Shown in pieces: positions 20,837-31,013 of a stretch of 64,000 nt of DNA (position 1 is its first letter; each line of letters opens with the position of its first letter). Position numbers and translations under genes: made by a program. Under the pieces are notes generated by a model. The model searched no databases and was not told the origin of the DNA. It saw only the letters and a list, made by a program, of their open reading frames with translations. The stretch comes from Turbatrix aceti (Eukaryota; Nematoda; Chromadorea; Rhabditida; Panagrolaimidae): positions 4,240,718-4,304,717 of the forward strand of contig OZ017768.1 in NCBI GenBank assembly GCA_963969345.1, in the 5' to 3' direction.

Positions 20837-21541
20837 ATGGGTCAAAACGATCCTCCGCCGCTGCCGGGGGGCGTAGAAGGCTTGCCTCCGCGCCACTGTC
20901 TGGTAGACAGGCCTTCGGTCACTTTTTTCCTCGTGATCGAAGCCGTCTGCGCGACGCAGTACCTCGCGCTCACGGTCGCTGGCCTCACCTCGGATCCGGA
21001 ACGCTACGCAGAAGAGTTTCCGCAGGCAGCACGTGTTGCACCGTTTTTTACACTCTTGCCGGCGCTTATTTTTGAAGTCTTCTGGCTCACCTCCGCCGTC
21101 CTAGCCATCGGCACGCTCCGGTTTCTGCGACTGGTTTATCTGCAGCTTCCTAATGTCGTTTTCTCGTGCGTAGCTGTCGTCGTGCAGGCGGTACTCGCGG
21201 CCAATGCTGTCCGACTTTTTATCACCGTCGGTCAGCGACAGGTGAACTCCAGCACCGCTGTCTACTGCCTGGTTGCCGTTTTTGTGCCGATTTTTGTCGT
21301 CGTGCACCTTATTGGAATCTGCGCAAAGGCTTTGTTCTTCAGACTTTTACTTAGAAAGCAAAATGTAGGGTTTTGGATTCACAAAAACAGTTTTTTTGTT
21401 GACGCAGACAATTTTCAGACAGTGACATCCTCAGACAAATCGCAGATATCGGAAAAGTCCAACTCCCCCGAAATCGACGCCGAAGCAGAAGGCGACGATA
21501 CTTACAGCACGAAATCGACGGTCATCGTAACCGACGATTGA
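20837..21541 (+). CDS. Four-pass membrane protein with acidic tail
   Basis: Exons 20837-21364 and 21419-21541 (54-base intron, GTAGGG donor, TTTTCAG acceptor) encode 216 residues. The intron is a multiple of three with no stop, so an unspliced form of 234 residues would also be open, but its T-rich content favours splicing. The proline-rich N-terminus (NDPPPLPGG) precedes four hydrophobic segments: FFLVIEAVCATQYLALTVAG, VAPFFTLLPALIFEVFWLTS, VVFSCVAVVVQAVLAANAV and VAVFVPIFVVVHLIGICAKA. The cytosolic tail is Ser/Asp/Glu-rich and ends STVIVTDD, similar in flavour to the RTIVVNADD end of the four-pass gene at 8434. AATAAA lies at 21630. Family not recognised. Confidence 0.75.
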   Translation: MGQNDPPPLPGGVEGLPPRHCLVDRPSVTFFLVIEAVCATQYLALTVAGLTSDPERYAEEFPQAARVAPFFTLLPALIFEVFWLTSAVLAIGTLRFLRLVYLQLPNVVFSCVAVVVQAVLAANAVRLFITVGQRQVNSSTAVYCLVAVFVPIFVVVHLIGICAKALFFRLLLRKQNVGFWIHKNSFFVDADNFQTVTSSDKSQISEKSNSPEIDAEAEGDDTYSTKSTVIVTDD

Positions 21542-21832
21542 GCTTCGCATATTTTTTTCCTAGCCTTACCAAACGTGCCATGCATGCGACGGTTGCAAGT
21601 CAATGAATACGGGCTCCATGTTTGTTTGTAATAAATAACTCTTTTTTGCTGTTTTTTGCAAAACAACGAGCAATTGAAGACACGCGCGCGCGCGCGGTGG
21701 CACCTGGAGGAATTTACAAGCATTTAGTACAAGCGCGGTTGTCATACGACCTAGTAGCTAAATAAATAAATAAATAAATAGCTGCAGCTGCCAGTTTATA
21801 TGTTTTTTGAGCGTTAGCAGTACAGTCGAAAT
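21542..21832. other. 3' flank with microsatellites
   Basis: It contains the polyadenylation signal of the previous gene (21630), a CG dinucleotide run (21682-21697) and an AAAT repeat (21759-21780). No gene is seen. Confidence 0.5.
21759..21780. repeat. AAAT microsatellite
   Basis: About five tandem AAAT units. Confidence 0.8.
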
Positions 21833-22292
21833 CAGGGATGGCCAAACAGCCGTTTTTTTTGTTCTCTAATGAACACGAACAATTTTTTAATTTTGTTCGA
21901 GAAATCGAACAAACGCGAACATTTTGGTTAGTGTTTGCGAACGAACAAAGAACATATTTTTAGCATATTTCATACAAAATTTTGTCCAAAATGGGCATAG
22001 AAACGTAAACTTCGGTACTATGCGTTTTCACGTTTTTAGTGACAGTTTTCCTACACTTTTTATTGCCGAAGGCAATTGACACTATTTGCCATTTTTGGAA
22101 AAATAACATCAATTTCGGCATCATTTAACTGATTTTACCAAAAAATTTATTCGTTTTATCTGTTCGGAAAATTTATCTTTGTCCGCGAGCGAACTCGAAC
22201 AAAGCAAATCTGTTCTCGAACAAACACGATCGCAAAAATTTTAATTTGTTTGCGAACAAACTCGAACGAACACGAACGTTCGCCCCTCCCTG
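21833..22292. mobile_element. hAT-like MITE (copy 1)
   Basis: The left end CAGGGATGGCCAAACAGCCG and the reverse complement of the right end CAGGGAGGGGCGAACG look like hAT terminal inverted repeats. The flanking 8-mers GTCGAAAT and GTCGCAGT match at six of eight positions, as expected for a decayed hAT target-site duplication. The interior of about 420 bases is made of inverted GTTCG/CGAAC-rich arms and has no coding capacity. A related copy lies at about 27148-27603. Confidence 0.6.
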
Positions 22293-22706
22293 GTCGCAGT
22301 CAGTCACAGATAACAGGACACGACGGCTTTACAAACTTCTGTGGGCGCTGTGGCCTTTCACATTAGTAGCGTCACTTCCGACCCCGACAGAGACCACTCC
22401 TCTGCACACCTCGATCGGCAGTATGTACGGCGATACCGGTGATAGTTGTACGTTTTTGTAGGCAAGTTGAATGAACTGTCAAAAGATAAAACGATAAAAT
22501 ATAATACAAAAAAGCTTTACATGTCGGCGGCTGCTGTTCAGACCAAAAAGTGTCACGTCACGATGAGTGTTATCAGTTTCGGGGGCGAACCTTTCTTTAC
22601 AAGCACCCAGGGTGATGCTGATTACTGATCTTAGGGCCTATTTAACACCAAGTAAACAAGTTTACTCTTGACACTCGTTAGTCAGTCGATAATCAACCGA
22701 ACCACG
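22293..22706. other. Intergenic, promoter of the gene at 22707
   Basis: A TATTTAA element at about 22638 lies 65-70 bases before the ATG. Nothing else is recognised. Confidence 0.4.
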
Positions 22707-23128
22707 ATGGCTATGGACGATCGGAAGAATCACGTGTTGGAGAGTGTCGCTACTGTCAGCGGTAACGTGCCTTTTTACCCTTATTTTTCTGATTTTGAAA
22801 ATGATGGCATGCCAAAACCGATTCCAAGTGCCAATCAACACCTCCCTAGAAACCCGGACTCTCGGCTACCGAAGAACGTCAGCTTCCGCGACCGACACTT
22901 TGACCGCTACCCCAGCCCCCACGTGATCACCATCGATGAAAATCCGGGTAGGCGGTCTGATTTAAGATATCCAAGGATTAAAGCGTGTTGTTCGTTCGTT
23001 TAGTAGAGCAGCAATGGATCGATGAAATGAGTTGGCGAAGGAAAATCACCCGGATTGGAGGAATACTTTTCATCATCGCTTCTCTCTGCGCTGTGACTTG
23101 GATTATCATGCTCCACGCGAATAATTAG
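22707..23128 (+). CDS. Tail-anchored small protein, relative of the 4751 gene
   Basis: Exons 22707-22947 and 23004-23128 (56-base intron, GTAGGC donor, GTTTAG acceptor) join in phase 1 to encode 121 residues. The hydrophilic N-terminal exon ends ITIDENPG, comparable with ITTNDPG at the same junction of the gene at 4751. The second exon gives a short charged linker (DEMSWRRKITR) and a single C-terminal helix (IGGILFIIASLCAVTWIIML) with a tail of four residues. Exon structure, phase and junction residues argue for shared ancestry with the 4751 gene although the PPxY motifs are absent. AATAAA lies at 23153. The function is unknown. Confidence 0.75.
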
Positions 23129-23573
23129 ACACCTCGCATCCACTGGAGGCTCAATAAACGAGTGAGATCTCACAATCCGTTTTTTCCAAAAGGTTAAACC
23201 CTTCAAAAATATTTATGCCCGTGCATGCGTATGCACTCCCGCGTAAAATCCCTGAAAATCCATTCCTTCTCCAAGTTCATCCATGTCAGCAGACACCGAT
23301 AAAAAGCGTGAACCTGTACATTTTTACAAACCGGACAGAGTTGAAGGCGATCTGATCTGACTTGCTCGTGATGCGAGATCCCGTCTCGTCCCGTCTCCCC
23401 CAAGTTCGATTGAAACAGGTTGTGTTTATTTATCATCCCTGGAAACAAACGGGATTCAATATTGCACGACGCCGAAAAAACGACGAAGATGATGATGAAG
23501 GACTGAGGCGATCGACGCAAGGCAAAAGACATGGCACGCGACTGGCGCAGAGACAAAAAAAATATTTAGTTGG
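23129..23573. other. 3' flanks of convergent genes
   Basis: AATAAA at 23153 serves the plus-strand gene and TTTATT at 23425-23430 (AATAAA on the minus strand) the gene that ends at 23574. Confidence 0.5.
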
Positions 23574-24475
23574 TCAGCGGCCAAAGAGACCGCTCAGGAA
23601 AGACCGGCTCTCCGGCTCCGGCTGGGCCGGTCTGGCACCGCCACGGGTAAGAGCGCCGACGAGAGCCTCAATATTGCTGCCCGATCCGGTGCTGCCAAAA
23701 CGAGAGTTGCGGGAACCGTATTCGTCGCTGTTTGGACTGAAGAAGTCAGTCATCGAAGAACCCGAATCGCTTCCCGACAGCGAAGAGCCAAAGAACGTGC
23801 TGAGGATGTTGTCGAGAGCCGACGTGCGCGCAGAATGCACGCCACCGGGGCCGGCTCCGAGGGGCCCTCCGCCGTACTCCGAAGCCGACGAAGAAGCCTG
23901 AGCCGAGCGAGAGCCAAAGAGGGAGGAAGCCGAGGAGGGCGCGTCGTAGTCGCGGACGCTGCGCAGAGTCGGACGGACGACGTCGCCGATGCCGTTACCC
24001 GAATCAAAGCGGGACGCGCCGGAAGAACCGCCGCCCTGGGCGTTGTTGAGGATGTTGCCGCCGAGGTTCATCAGCTGGGTCGCCAGCCTGTACACTGAAA
24101 AAAATACGAGCTAGAAAAATTTGAGAGAAAAAAAACTTTGTACACTTTTTGCACTTTTCCAAACCGGAAAAAGGGAGATACACAAAAAAAACAAAACAGG
24201 TGACAAAACTGGAAAATCGTAAATCGTAAATCCGAAACAGAAAGCGAAATTTTTTTTTTAAACATTTTTCTAAATCTGTGTGATTTTTGGGGTCAACGAA
24301 GGATATTTTTAGCACAAATGCACTCACTTTCAGAAAATTTCTGGACATTGACAGCGAGGTCCTCCTGACTCATCGCGGCCGGTAGAGGAGCATGAGCAGG
24401 TCCAGGAGCGGGAGCGGCACCAACACCGACGATGGTGAGCAGGAGAGGGACGAGAAAGGCAGCTGCGCGCGCCAT
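23574..24475 (-). CDS. Secreted Ser/Gly-rich protein
   Basis: Minus-strand exons 24475-24328 and 24094-23574 join in phase 1 (GTGAGT donor, TTTTTTTCAG acceptor) to encode 222 residues. A strong signal peptide (MARAAAFLVPLLLTIVGVGA) and an Ala/Pro-rich start are followed by a short helix-like region (VNVQKFSEMYRLATQLMNLG). The remainder is rich in Ser, Gly and Ala with scattered Phe (SSLFGSRSAQASSSASEYGG, SFLSGLFGR at the end). No cysteines and no known domain are seen. It could be a matrix or cuticle-associated disordered protein, but this is a guess from composition only. Confidence 0.7.
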
Positions 24476-25485
24476 GGCAGCAGCACAACTGAAATCGTTC
24501 AAGGTCCGGAAAAATGAAATCAATCGCGAGCCGGCGGGGGGGGGGGGACGACAACGCGCAAGCAAGCAAGCCTAAGGCGATTCGATTGGCGATTGACGGT
24601 TGACGGTTGGCGATCGGCGATTGCGGCTTTCTTCATCGGATGGATGGCGAGCGAAACAAACGACAACGAACGACTGGAACAGGATCTCCTGGCTGTGTCG
24701 GTCGCCTCGCCATCCATCGAGTTGCTTGCTTTCGTGCGTCCTGTTTCTGGCGTCGTCGTGGGGGACACCACAGCCACCGCCAGAGCCAGAGCAGCAGCTG
24801 AGTCGTCGTTGATACATACTACGCAACTCCTGGCCTCATTGCTGGTGGCGGTGGCGGTGATGGCGGTGGGTAATGATGACGACGGCTAAACAGATAGATC
24901 CATCGAGGGGAGATCGCGTAAGCCCGCCGCGGCCGCCGTAACCAGTTCCCACTTCGTGGCCGCCGGGTAATTCCCGGCGCGCGTGTGAATGGGGAACGCA
25001 CGCATCTATCTGCCTGCGTCGGCCAACACCTAGCACATCGCCTCCGCCGCCGCACCGAAAGTGGAACGAGGCGAACTACGCCATCAATGGACCGTAAACT
25101 ATCCTCCTCAACGCAGCGCGCAGCGCGCACGCAGCGAGTGGTCAGTAACACTCTCCGCGTCTGAGCGCTCAAATCCGTTGATCTGAGGAGGCTTGTCCAG
25201 GTCGGCTGCCCGCGGGAGGACCGCCACAGGGTTCGTTCGTGGAAGGTCGAGTGGGGAGCTTTGTTCCAAATTGCAAATCATGAGACAAGCGCAAATAATT
25301 TTCCTCGGGTTTGTTTGAGCTCAATTTGAAAATCTAAGCTCCACGCGAACTCAAAAATGCTTCAATCATCGTCCAAACCTTTTACAATTTTAATAATTCA
25401 ATGTGGCCACAAACTCAGATGAAACTAGGATAGTTGAGAGATTCCAATTCAAATCAAGAAAAAACGAGCAAGGAAATCAACAAAA
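24476..25485. other. Intergenic
   Basis: Upstream of the secreted protein and downstream of the hnRNP L homologue, with no supported gene. It contains a G run at 24537-24547 and many overlapping chance frames. Confidence 0.45.
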
Positions 25486-28400
25486 TCAATGAGGGCTTCT
25501 GAATTCGGGAGAGGCGTACGCCAATTTGATAACGAAGGGCGCAGATGATACGCCGCCGACGACGACCATGTTGTTCGCGATCATGAGTGCTTCCGAGGCG
25601 TCGCGCGTGGACGCGAAGCGAAGCAGGCCGCGGGACGAAGCGGTGGACTCGAGCAGCTTCACCTCGAGCGGAAGGGGCGCGTTCTTCTGCGAGAAGAGCT
25701 TACGCATGCCGTCTTCGCTCATGACGGGTGGCGCGTCGTACCAGAAGAGCTGAGGGTTCGGCAGGACGACTCGATTGGCAGCTGCCATCTCGGGGGTCGA
25801 GAATCGGTGAACGGTGGACTGTTCGTAGTCGCGGAAGGCAGCTGAGCCGTCGAACAGGGTGTGGGGCTCGCGGACTACGTGTACGACGTTCTGCTTGGAT
25901 GGACGGAAGGTCAGGCGGGTGCCGAAGACCTCGACGTCCTGGAGGTGCTCGATGACGGATGCTGCCTGCTCCGGGGAACCCATCTGGACCATGCACGTGT
26001 CGGGCTTCGAGTGCATGTATTTGATCTACAACGACAAGTTCAACAACGTCCAAGCACAAAACAAATTGTAAAAAGCGCAAAAAAATTAGAAAAAAAAACG
26101 AAAAAAAATGGTAAAAAGCGTAAAAAAAGGTAGTAAATTTGTCTTACAACGAAAAAAGGCTTTTAAACGAACTTTTTGTATTTTGCGTCATTTTTTGGCT
26201 ATTTGGGCTTATTTTGGGCAATTTTACGTGTTTCGCGCCAAATTTGTTCAATGTTGGAAACCCGAAAAAAATTCCCCCAAAAACTCACTCTCAAGCAGTT
26301 CCCATAGCAGCAAAGGATGTTGAACAGCCGATCGCAGGTGAAAAAGTTGGATGCGACACCGTAGACCATAACCACGGATCCATTGTGTCCACCACCAGCG
26401 CCGAATCCGCCTCGTTCATGTCCACGATCGTAATCGCGTTCGGGTCTCTCACCACGATCCCGGTAGTAGTTCTCGTGTCCGCCGCCGGACTCAGCTCCAC
26501 GCTCGCGGAATCCGTTGTAACCAGTGCCATGCTCTCGACCGGAAGATCCGCGATCGTATTCCTCGCGTCCACTGTAGCGACTGCTACCGCTGCTGTGATA
26601 TTCGTCTTCGTATTCACGATCGCGACCCGCGTATGAACGGTCTCGCCACGAACTGTTGCCGGGTGGTGGACGGGTCTCGGGGCGAGCAGGCGGTGCCCGG
26701 CTACCGTAATACTCAACGGGAGCCGCTCCACCGCCGTTATCGTAGCGATCGTCGAAGCGGGTGTTGTTTTCGGCGTGCCACGAGCCGCCCCCGCTGCCAC
26801 CACTGCGCGGTGGAGGGGGACCGCCGCCCCGGCCGCGGTAGCCGCCGCCGCCTGCCGAACCTCCTCCTCGCTCTCGTGACGTGTAGCCGTCACCGTAACT
26901 CGTCGTACGGTCGTTGAAAAAGCCACCGGTATCGCTTCTCGCTGCTACTTCCGGGATGTATGTGCCACCTCGACCGCGAGGACCTAAATCGCTTGTTGTT
27001 CTCTTCCGTTTGATGCCCCTTTGTAAAAGCTGGATTCCCCGATTCCCTCAACAGTGTAAGTGATTTTTAAGGCAATTTTGAAAAAAACGTCAGTTTAGCG
27101 AAAAAATGTGAAAATAAACCAGTTTGTAATCCAAACAAAAAATAATCTGGTTCCAAACGTTTGCGTTTGTTCGCGAACAAATTTCATTTTTTTCTGTTCG
27201 TGTTCGTTCGCAAACATATTAAAAAAAAATTTTTGTTTGCGAACAAAAACAAACGAAAATTTTGATAATTATACGGTAACTATGTAAAAATCGATGTTAT
27301 TGGACAAAAATAGCAAATTTAGCCAAACAAAAAAAACAAAAAATGGCAATCATCAAATTTAGCCAGAAAAAGTAGTACGTACGAAATCCGTTAACCAAAA
27401 ACAGAAAATATGAAAAACCAATTTTTTTTGTTTCTTCGTTTTTTTTTGTTTTTTCAAGAGAACAAAATTTTGAAAAAATTCACAAAAAATCTGTTCGTTT
27501 GCAAACACGATCAAAAATATTTGCGTTCGTTCAATTCATCAAAAAAATTTAAATTGTTAATATTTGTTCGCGAACATAAAAAACGGCTGTTCGCCCATCT
27601 CTGACCATAAGAGGCCTCCCGGTCCCAAGACCCCTTAATCCAGCCCTAACCTTCCCCCGTTTTTTTTGTGTATGTGTAATGCTTACGGTAAGGTGCTCCG
27701 CGTCCACGGAATCCGTTTGACTCCGAGTGCGGTACGTATCCGCCGGTACTCGAGTAACTGTTGGGCTGCATCAGCGAGGGATCGGGCTCGTGGCGTCGCG
27801 GATTGCTACGCCACGTGCTGTCCCCGCTCGAAGGCGAGTGCTTTTCCATGCTTTCAATCGTTTCCGTCGCTAATGCGGGTGTGAGTGACTCGATGTCTCC
27901 GGTAGGTGGTATACTTCCGTTTTTCTCTGCTGAAACCAATGTCAAAAATCCAATCCTATTTTATTCTTTCGGGTCTCCGATCATCCTCTTTCAAGCGTTA
28001 TTTCTCTTACCAAATGAAATAATGCATTTTTTTGCTGTAATAAATATTTTTTTTGTCTAATTGAGGGCTGTTTTTTTCTATTCTTTGGAATTGTTATTAT
28101 TTTGTTATTATACAACTGCGGGTATGGTATGTATGACGCAGATGGCAACCCACGGGTCTGTTCAAAACTGTGCACTGACTTGCTCAAATTATGCTGAGTT
28201 TGCGTTACTGTGTAACTTTAATTCTGTTCCAAAAAGGCCAACCACTGTACTTTCTTTTTTTGGTCATTAAAAAATGTTTGTGCGTTTCATACATGTTTTT
28301 TTCATACATACAACTGTTTTTTTCAACAACGTGTCGGTGCATGTTTTTGTCGCGTAATAAATAAAAAAAAATGTTCAAAATGCTCGGGAGATAACACAAA

Positions 28401-29549
28401 TGTTTTTTTGTTTTTTGATTTTGTTTTTGCAATGCATGCAATTTTAGGTAGTACCGCCCCAGGCTTCTATATTTAGCAGGTATGTCAAGGGATTAACTGT
28501 ATCTGGCATCTGTCGTGTATGTCCCGACACCTGTACCGATGATGCATCTCCCACCGTCCACGCGTGTCTACTCTCACCTCTCGAACGCGCTCGGCACGAC
28601 AAAAAACACAAAACACGGTGTCGATGCCATCGTCGAGCCATACCTTGATGAAAAATCTTAAACCGTACAAACCTGGATCGCAAGTATAATCCCATTGATC
28701 GGCATTGTTCGCCGTGACTTTGACTACTTCCATCTGCAAATAAAGCGAATTTGCTTCGTCAAAAAACATAGGCCTAAAAAATGACTCACACGTCCAAATT
28801 CAACCTTGAGTGTACAGGCGTTGTCGTAAATGTCAGCCCCATTGAGACCGTATTTGGCTTTCGTAGCCTGTTCTTGGTTTTCGAATTCAACCAAGGCCTG
28901 GAGCATTCCTGCTCTCTTGATAAGAGCAACCCGATTGACCGTTCCGTGCTCCGAGCAAATCTGAAAGATAAAAACACGTAAAAAAACAAAGCAATAAACA
29001 AAAAACCATGAAAACAAGAAAAAAAGTATAAAACTAACCTCTTTGAGAATATCGACCGTAATCGGATAAGAAACATTGGTGATCGTAAGAACGATGACGC
29101 GAGACGGTTCTTCGCCTTCCAAGCCCGCGCGTTGGATTTTCTCGGATGTGGAGTAGTTGATGAGAACCGGATGATTGCGGACCATGATCTGGTGACTCTT
29201 TGAGTAGGCAATGCACGCCCGAGCCATCTCAATGGTCGCAAACTCAGCCAAAGCCTGAAAATTTTTAGGTAAATGATACAAAACAAAAAAAACGATGACT
29301 CACCATGTGTCCATTGGCCATGAGCGTGGTATAGGCCACGTTTCCGAAATGCGAAAGCGCAGCGAGCAAATCCGCCTCTGTCGTATCCTGCGTGAGATTT
29401 CGAATATGCAGAACCTTAGAGGGCGTCGGATTTACCGGATCAACATCCTCCCTTCGATATTTCTTGAAACCCGGCGGAAACGACCCCGGATGATAGCCGC
29501 CACGCGAAGGAGGTCCACCAGGATGATACGAGTCGTAGTGGCGCTTCAT
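25486..29549 (-). CDS. HNRNPL: hnRNP L-type RNA-binding protein with four RRMs
   Basis: Minus-strand exons 29549-29304, 29254-29039, 28960-28790, 28733-28673, 27929-27687, 26983-26289 and 26025-25486 join in consistent phases to 723 residues. RRM1 (KVLHIRNLT, ALAEFATIEMARACI), RRM2 (VIVLTITNVSYPITVDILKE, MLQALVEFENQEQATKAKYG, LNGADIY) and the signature VLINYSTSEKI are typical of hnRNP L. RRM3 (VVMVYGVASNFFTCDRLFNI) spans exons 6 and 7, and RRM4 (PQLFWYDAPPV) ends the protein. Between RRM2 and RRM3, exons 5-6 encode a long Arg/Gly/Tyr/Ser-rich stretch. The protein would bind CA-rich RNA and regulate splicing in the nucleus. The 703-base intron between exons 5 and 6 contains a hAT-like MITE. 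The exon 6 frame has no early start codon and is easily missed beside a long antiframe. Confidence 0.88.
27148..27603. mobile_element. hAT-like MITE (copy 2, in an intron)
   Basis: The right end, read on the minus strand, is CAGAGATGGGCGAACAGCCG, close to CAGGGATGGCCAAACAGCCG of copy 1, and the interior has the same GTTCGCGAAC-rich inverted arms. The left end is decayed and its position is approximate. It lies inside an intron of the hnRNP L gene. Confidence 0.5.
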
Positions 29550-31013
29550 CTCCTACCGTGTCCAACAAACCTAACCACAACCACAATCAATGAGCAAATG
29601 AATTAACGAATTGATCGCGTGAGTAGATAAGGAAGGATAAACGAACTGTTGGCAGAAGTTTAAACCAAGCAGGATAAAAGAAAGCAACACCAAAAACTCT
29701 GTGTGCAAGCAAAATTGCGATGTGATGTGTTTCGTGTAAAAACGCGCGCTGCAACTCACAAATAATGGAAGAGAAATCGATTTTCCGTCCGACAATTGAA
29801 CAAACTGCGCCGCGCCTCTTGGATTGCCCGCATGTAGGGTGGAATGACGGACAAACGATGCTGTGCTGCAAAATTATCGCTGCAGGAACAGAGCATCGTA
29901 AACCATCGTAAACAAGGACGTCAAAAAAAATAGGAAAGCCAGGATTACGTTCAAAAGACAGCTGCAGCCGCTTCGGAATTCGCGGAATCAAAAAATGAGC
30001 CAGAAAAAATACAACGGCTTTATCTATAGCGTTGGTAGGGTGGGCTTTTTTTTTGCCAAAAGAATCAAAAAAAAATTGAAAAAAACAACAAAAAATTGTC
30101 AAAACAGAAAAACAACCAATAACCTTTCCATTAAAAATAGGGGGGGGGGAGTGGCCAATAATTGTGGAGAGCCATATGGTGATATGTGGCCCCCCACAAT
30201 TATTATAGGCTTGATAAAAAAAATTTACAAAAAAGCACCAAAAATTTGTTATTTTTTCCTTTTTTTCACTCAAACGGTGCTTTTTTTTGCTGTTGGCCTG
30301 TGTTGATCGACGGGATTTGAGCTCACAGTATCAGTTTCACTATGTTTAGCGAAAACTGTTCCTGATGTAAGAATTGTTCGGTGACGTTCAACGCAGACAG
30401 CAGACAAGTGATTTTTTTTTATCATTTTTTCCGTATCACTTGTCGGAAATCTGCTTTTTTTGGTGATTTTTGAAAGTCGCTTTTTTTTGGTCAGGAATCA
30501 TTGCGTTGCTACATTTTTATTAGAATCACGAAAACACATCTATTGTGGGACATTTATTTAGGACTAGTTTTTTTCCATGGCTGCGTGCGGTTTACGTTTT
30601 TTTACATTCACCGCTCACTTCCGTTGCAGTGGACGCCGATCAACCGGAAGTGCACACTGTTTTCAATATTTTTTGCCCCGGCTTCGAGCCGTCATGCTCG
30701 GCCTCAAGCCTGTCACTTCCAATAAATTGCCGCATCTGTACCACGTCGGTGATCCGATCCCGCGCTATAGCCCCCCGCCAACGATTCTCCAATATCCCAA
30801 ATCCCTTCCCTAATTCACATCCATCCAAATAAGAACCGTGCGATTTATTTGATACACTTTCGACACGTTCGGTCATGTGTGGTAACGGTGGCGAGATCTC
30901 GTGGAGATTCTTGGGAAAAGGTATGAGGTACTGGCTTGATTTGATTGAGGAAGTGTGATTGGGGGGGGGAGGGGGTGAGGGTCTGTGAGTGTGTCTGTGT
31001 GATAGGGATGGGC
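29550..31013. other. Intergenic, upstream of hnRNP L gene and 3' of the IRS gene
   Basis: No gene is seen. TTTATT at 30844-30849 is a minus-strand AATAAA for the IRS-like gene. A hairpin-forming inverted repeat lies at 30158-30204 and a G run with GT-rich DNA at 30960-31000. Confidence 0.45.
30158..30204. repeat. Inverted repeat (hairpin)
   Basis: AATAATTGTGG and CCACAATTATT form a perfect 11-base stem around a 25-base loop that contains CCATATGG. Confidence 0.7.

Noticed and set aside
26291..26926. 211-codon minus-strand frame
   Set aside because: It is an antiframe of hnRNP L exon 6. The correct frame gives RGG repeats and leads in phase into RRM3.
30303..30345. tRNA-like T-arm sequence (GACGGGATTTGAGCTC)
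   Set aside because: No matching acceptor stem, D arm or anticodon arm on either strand.
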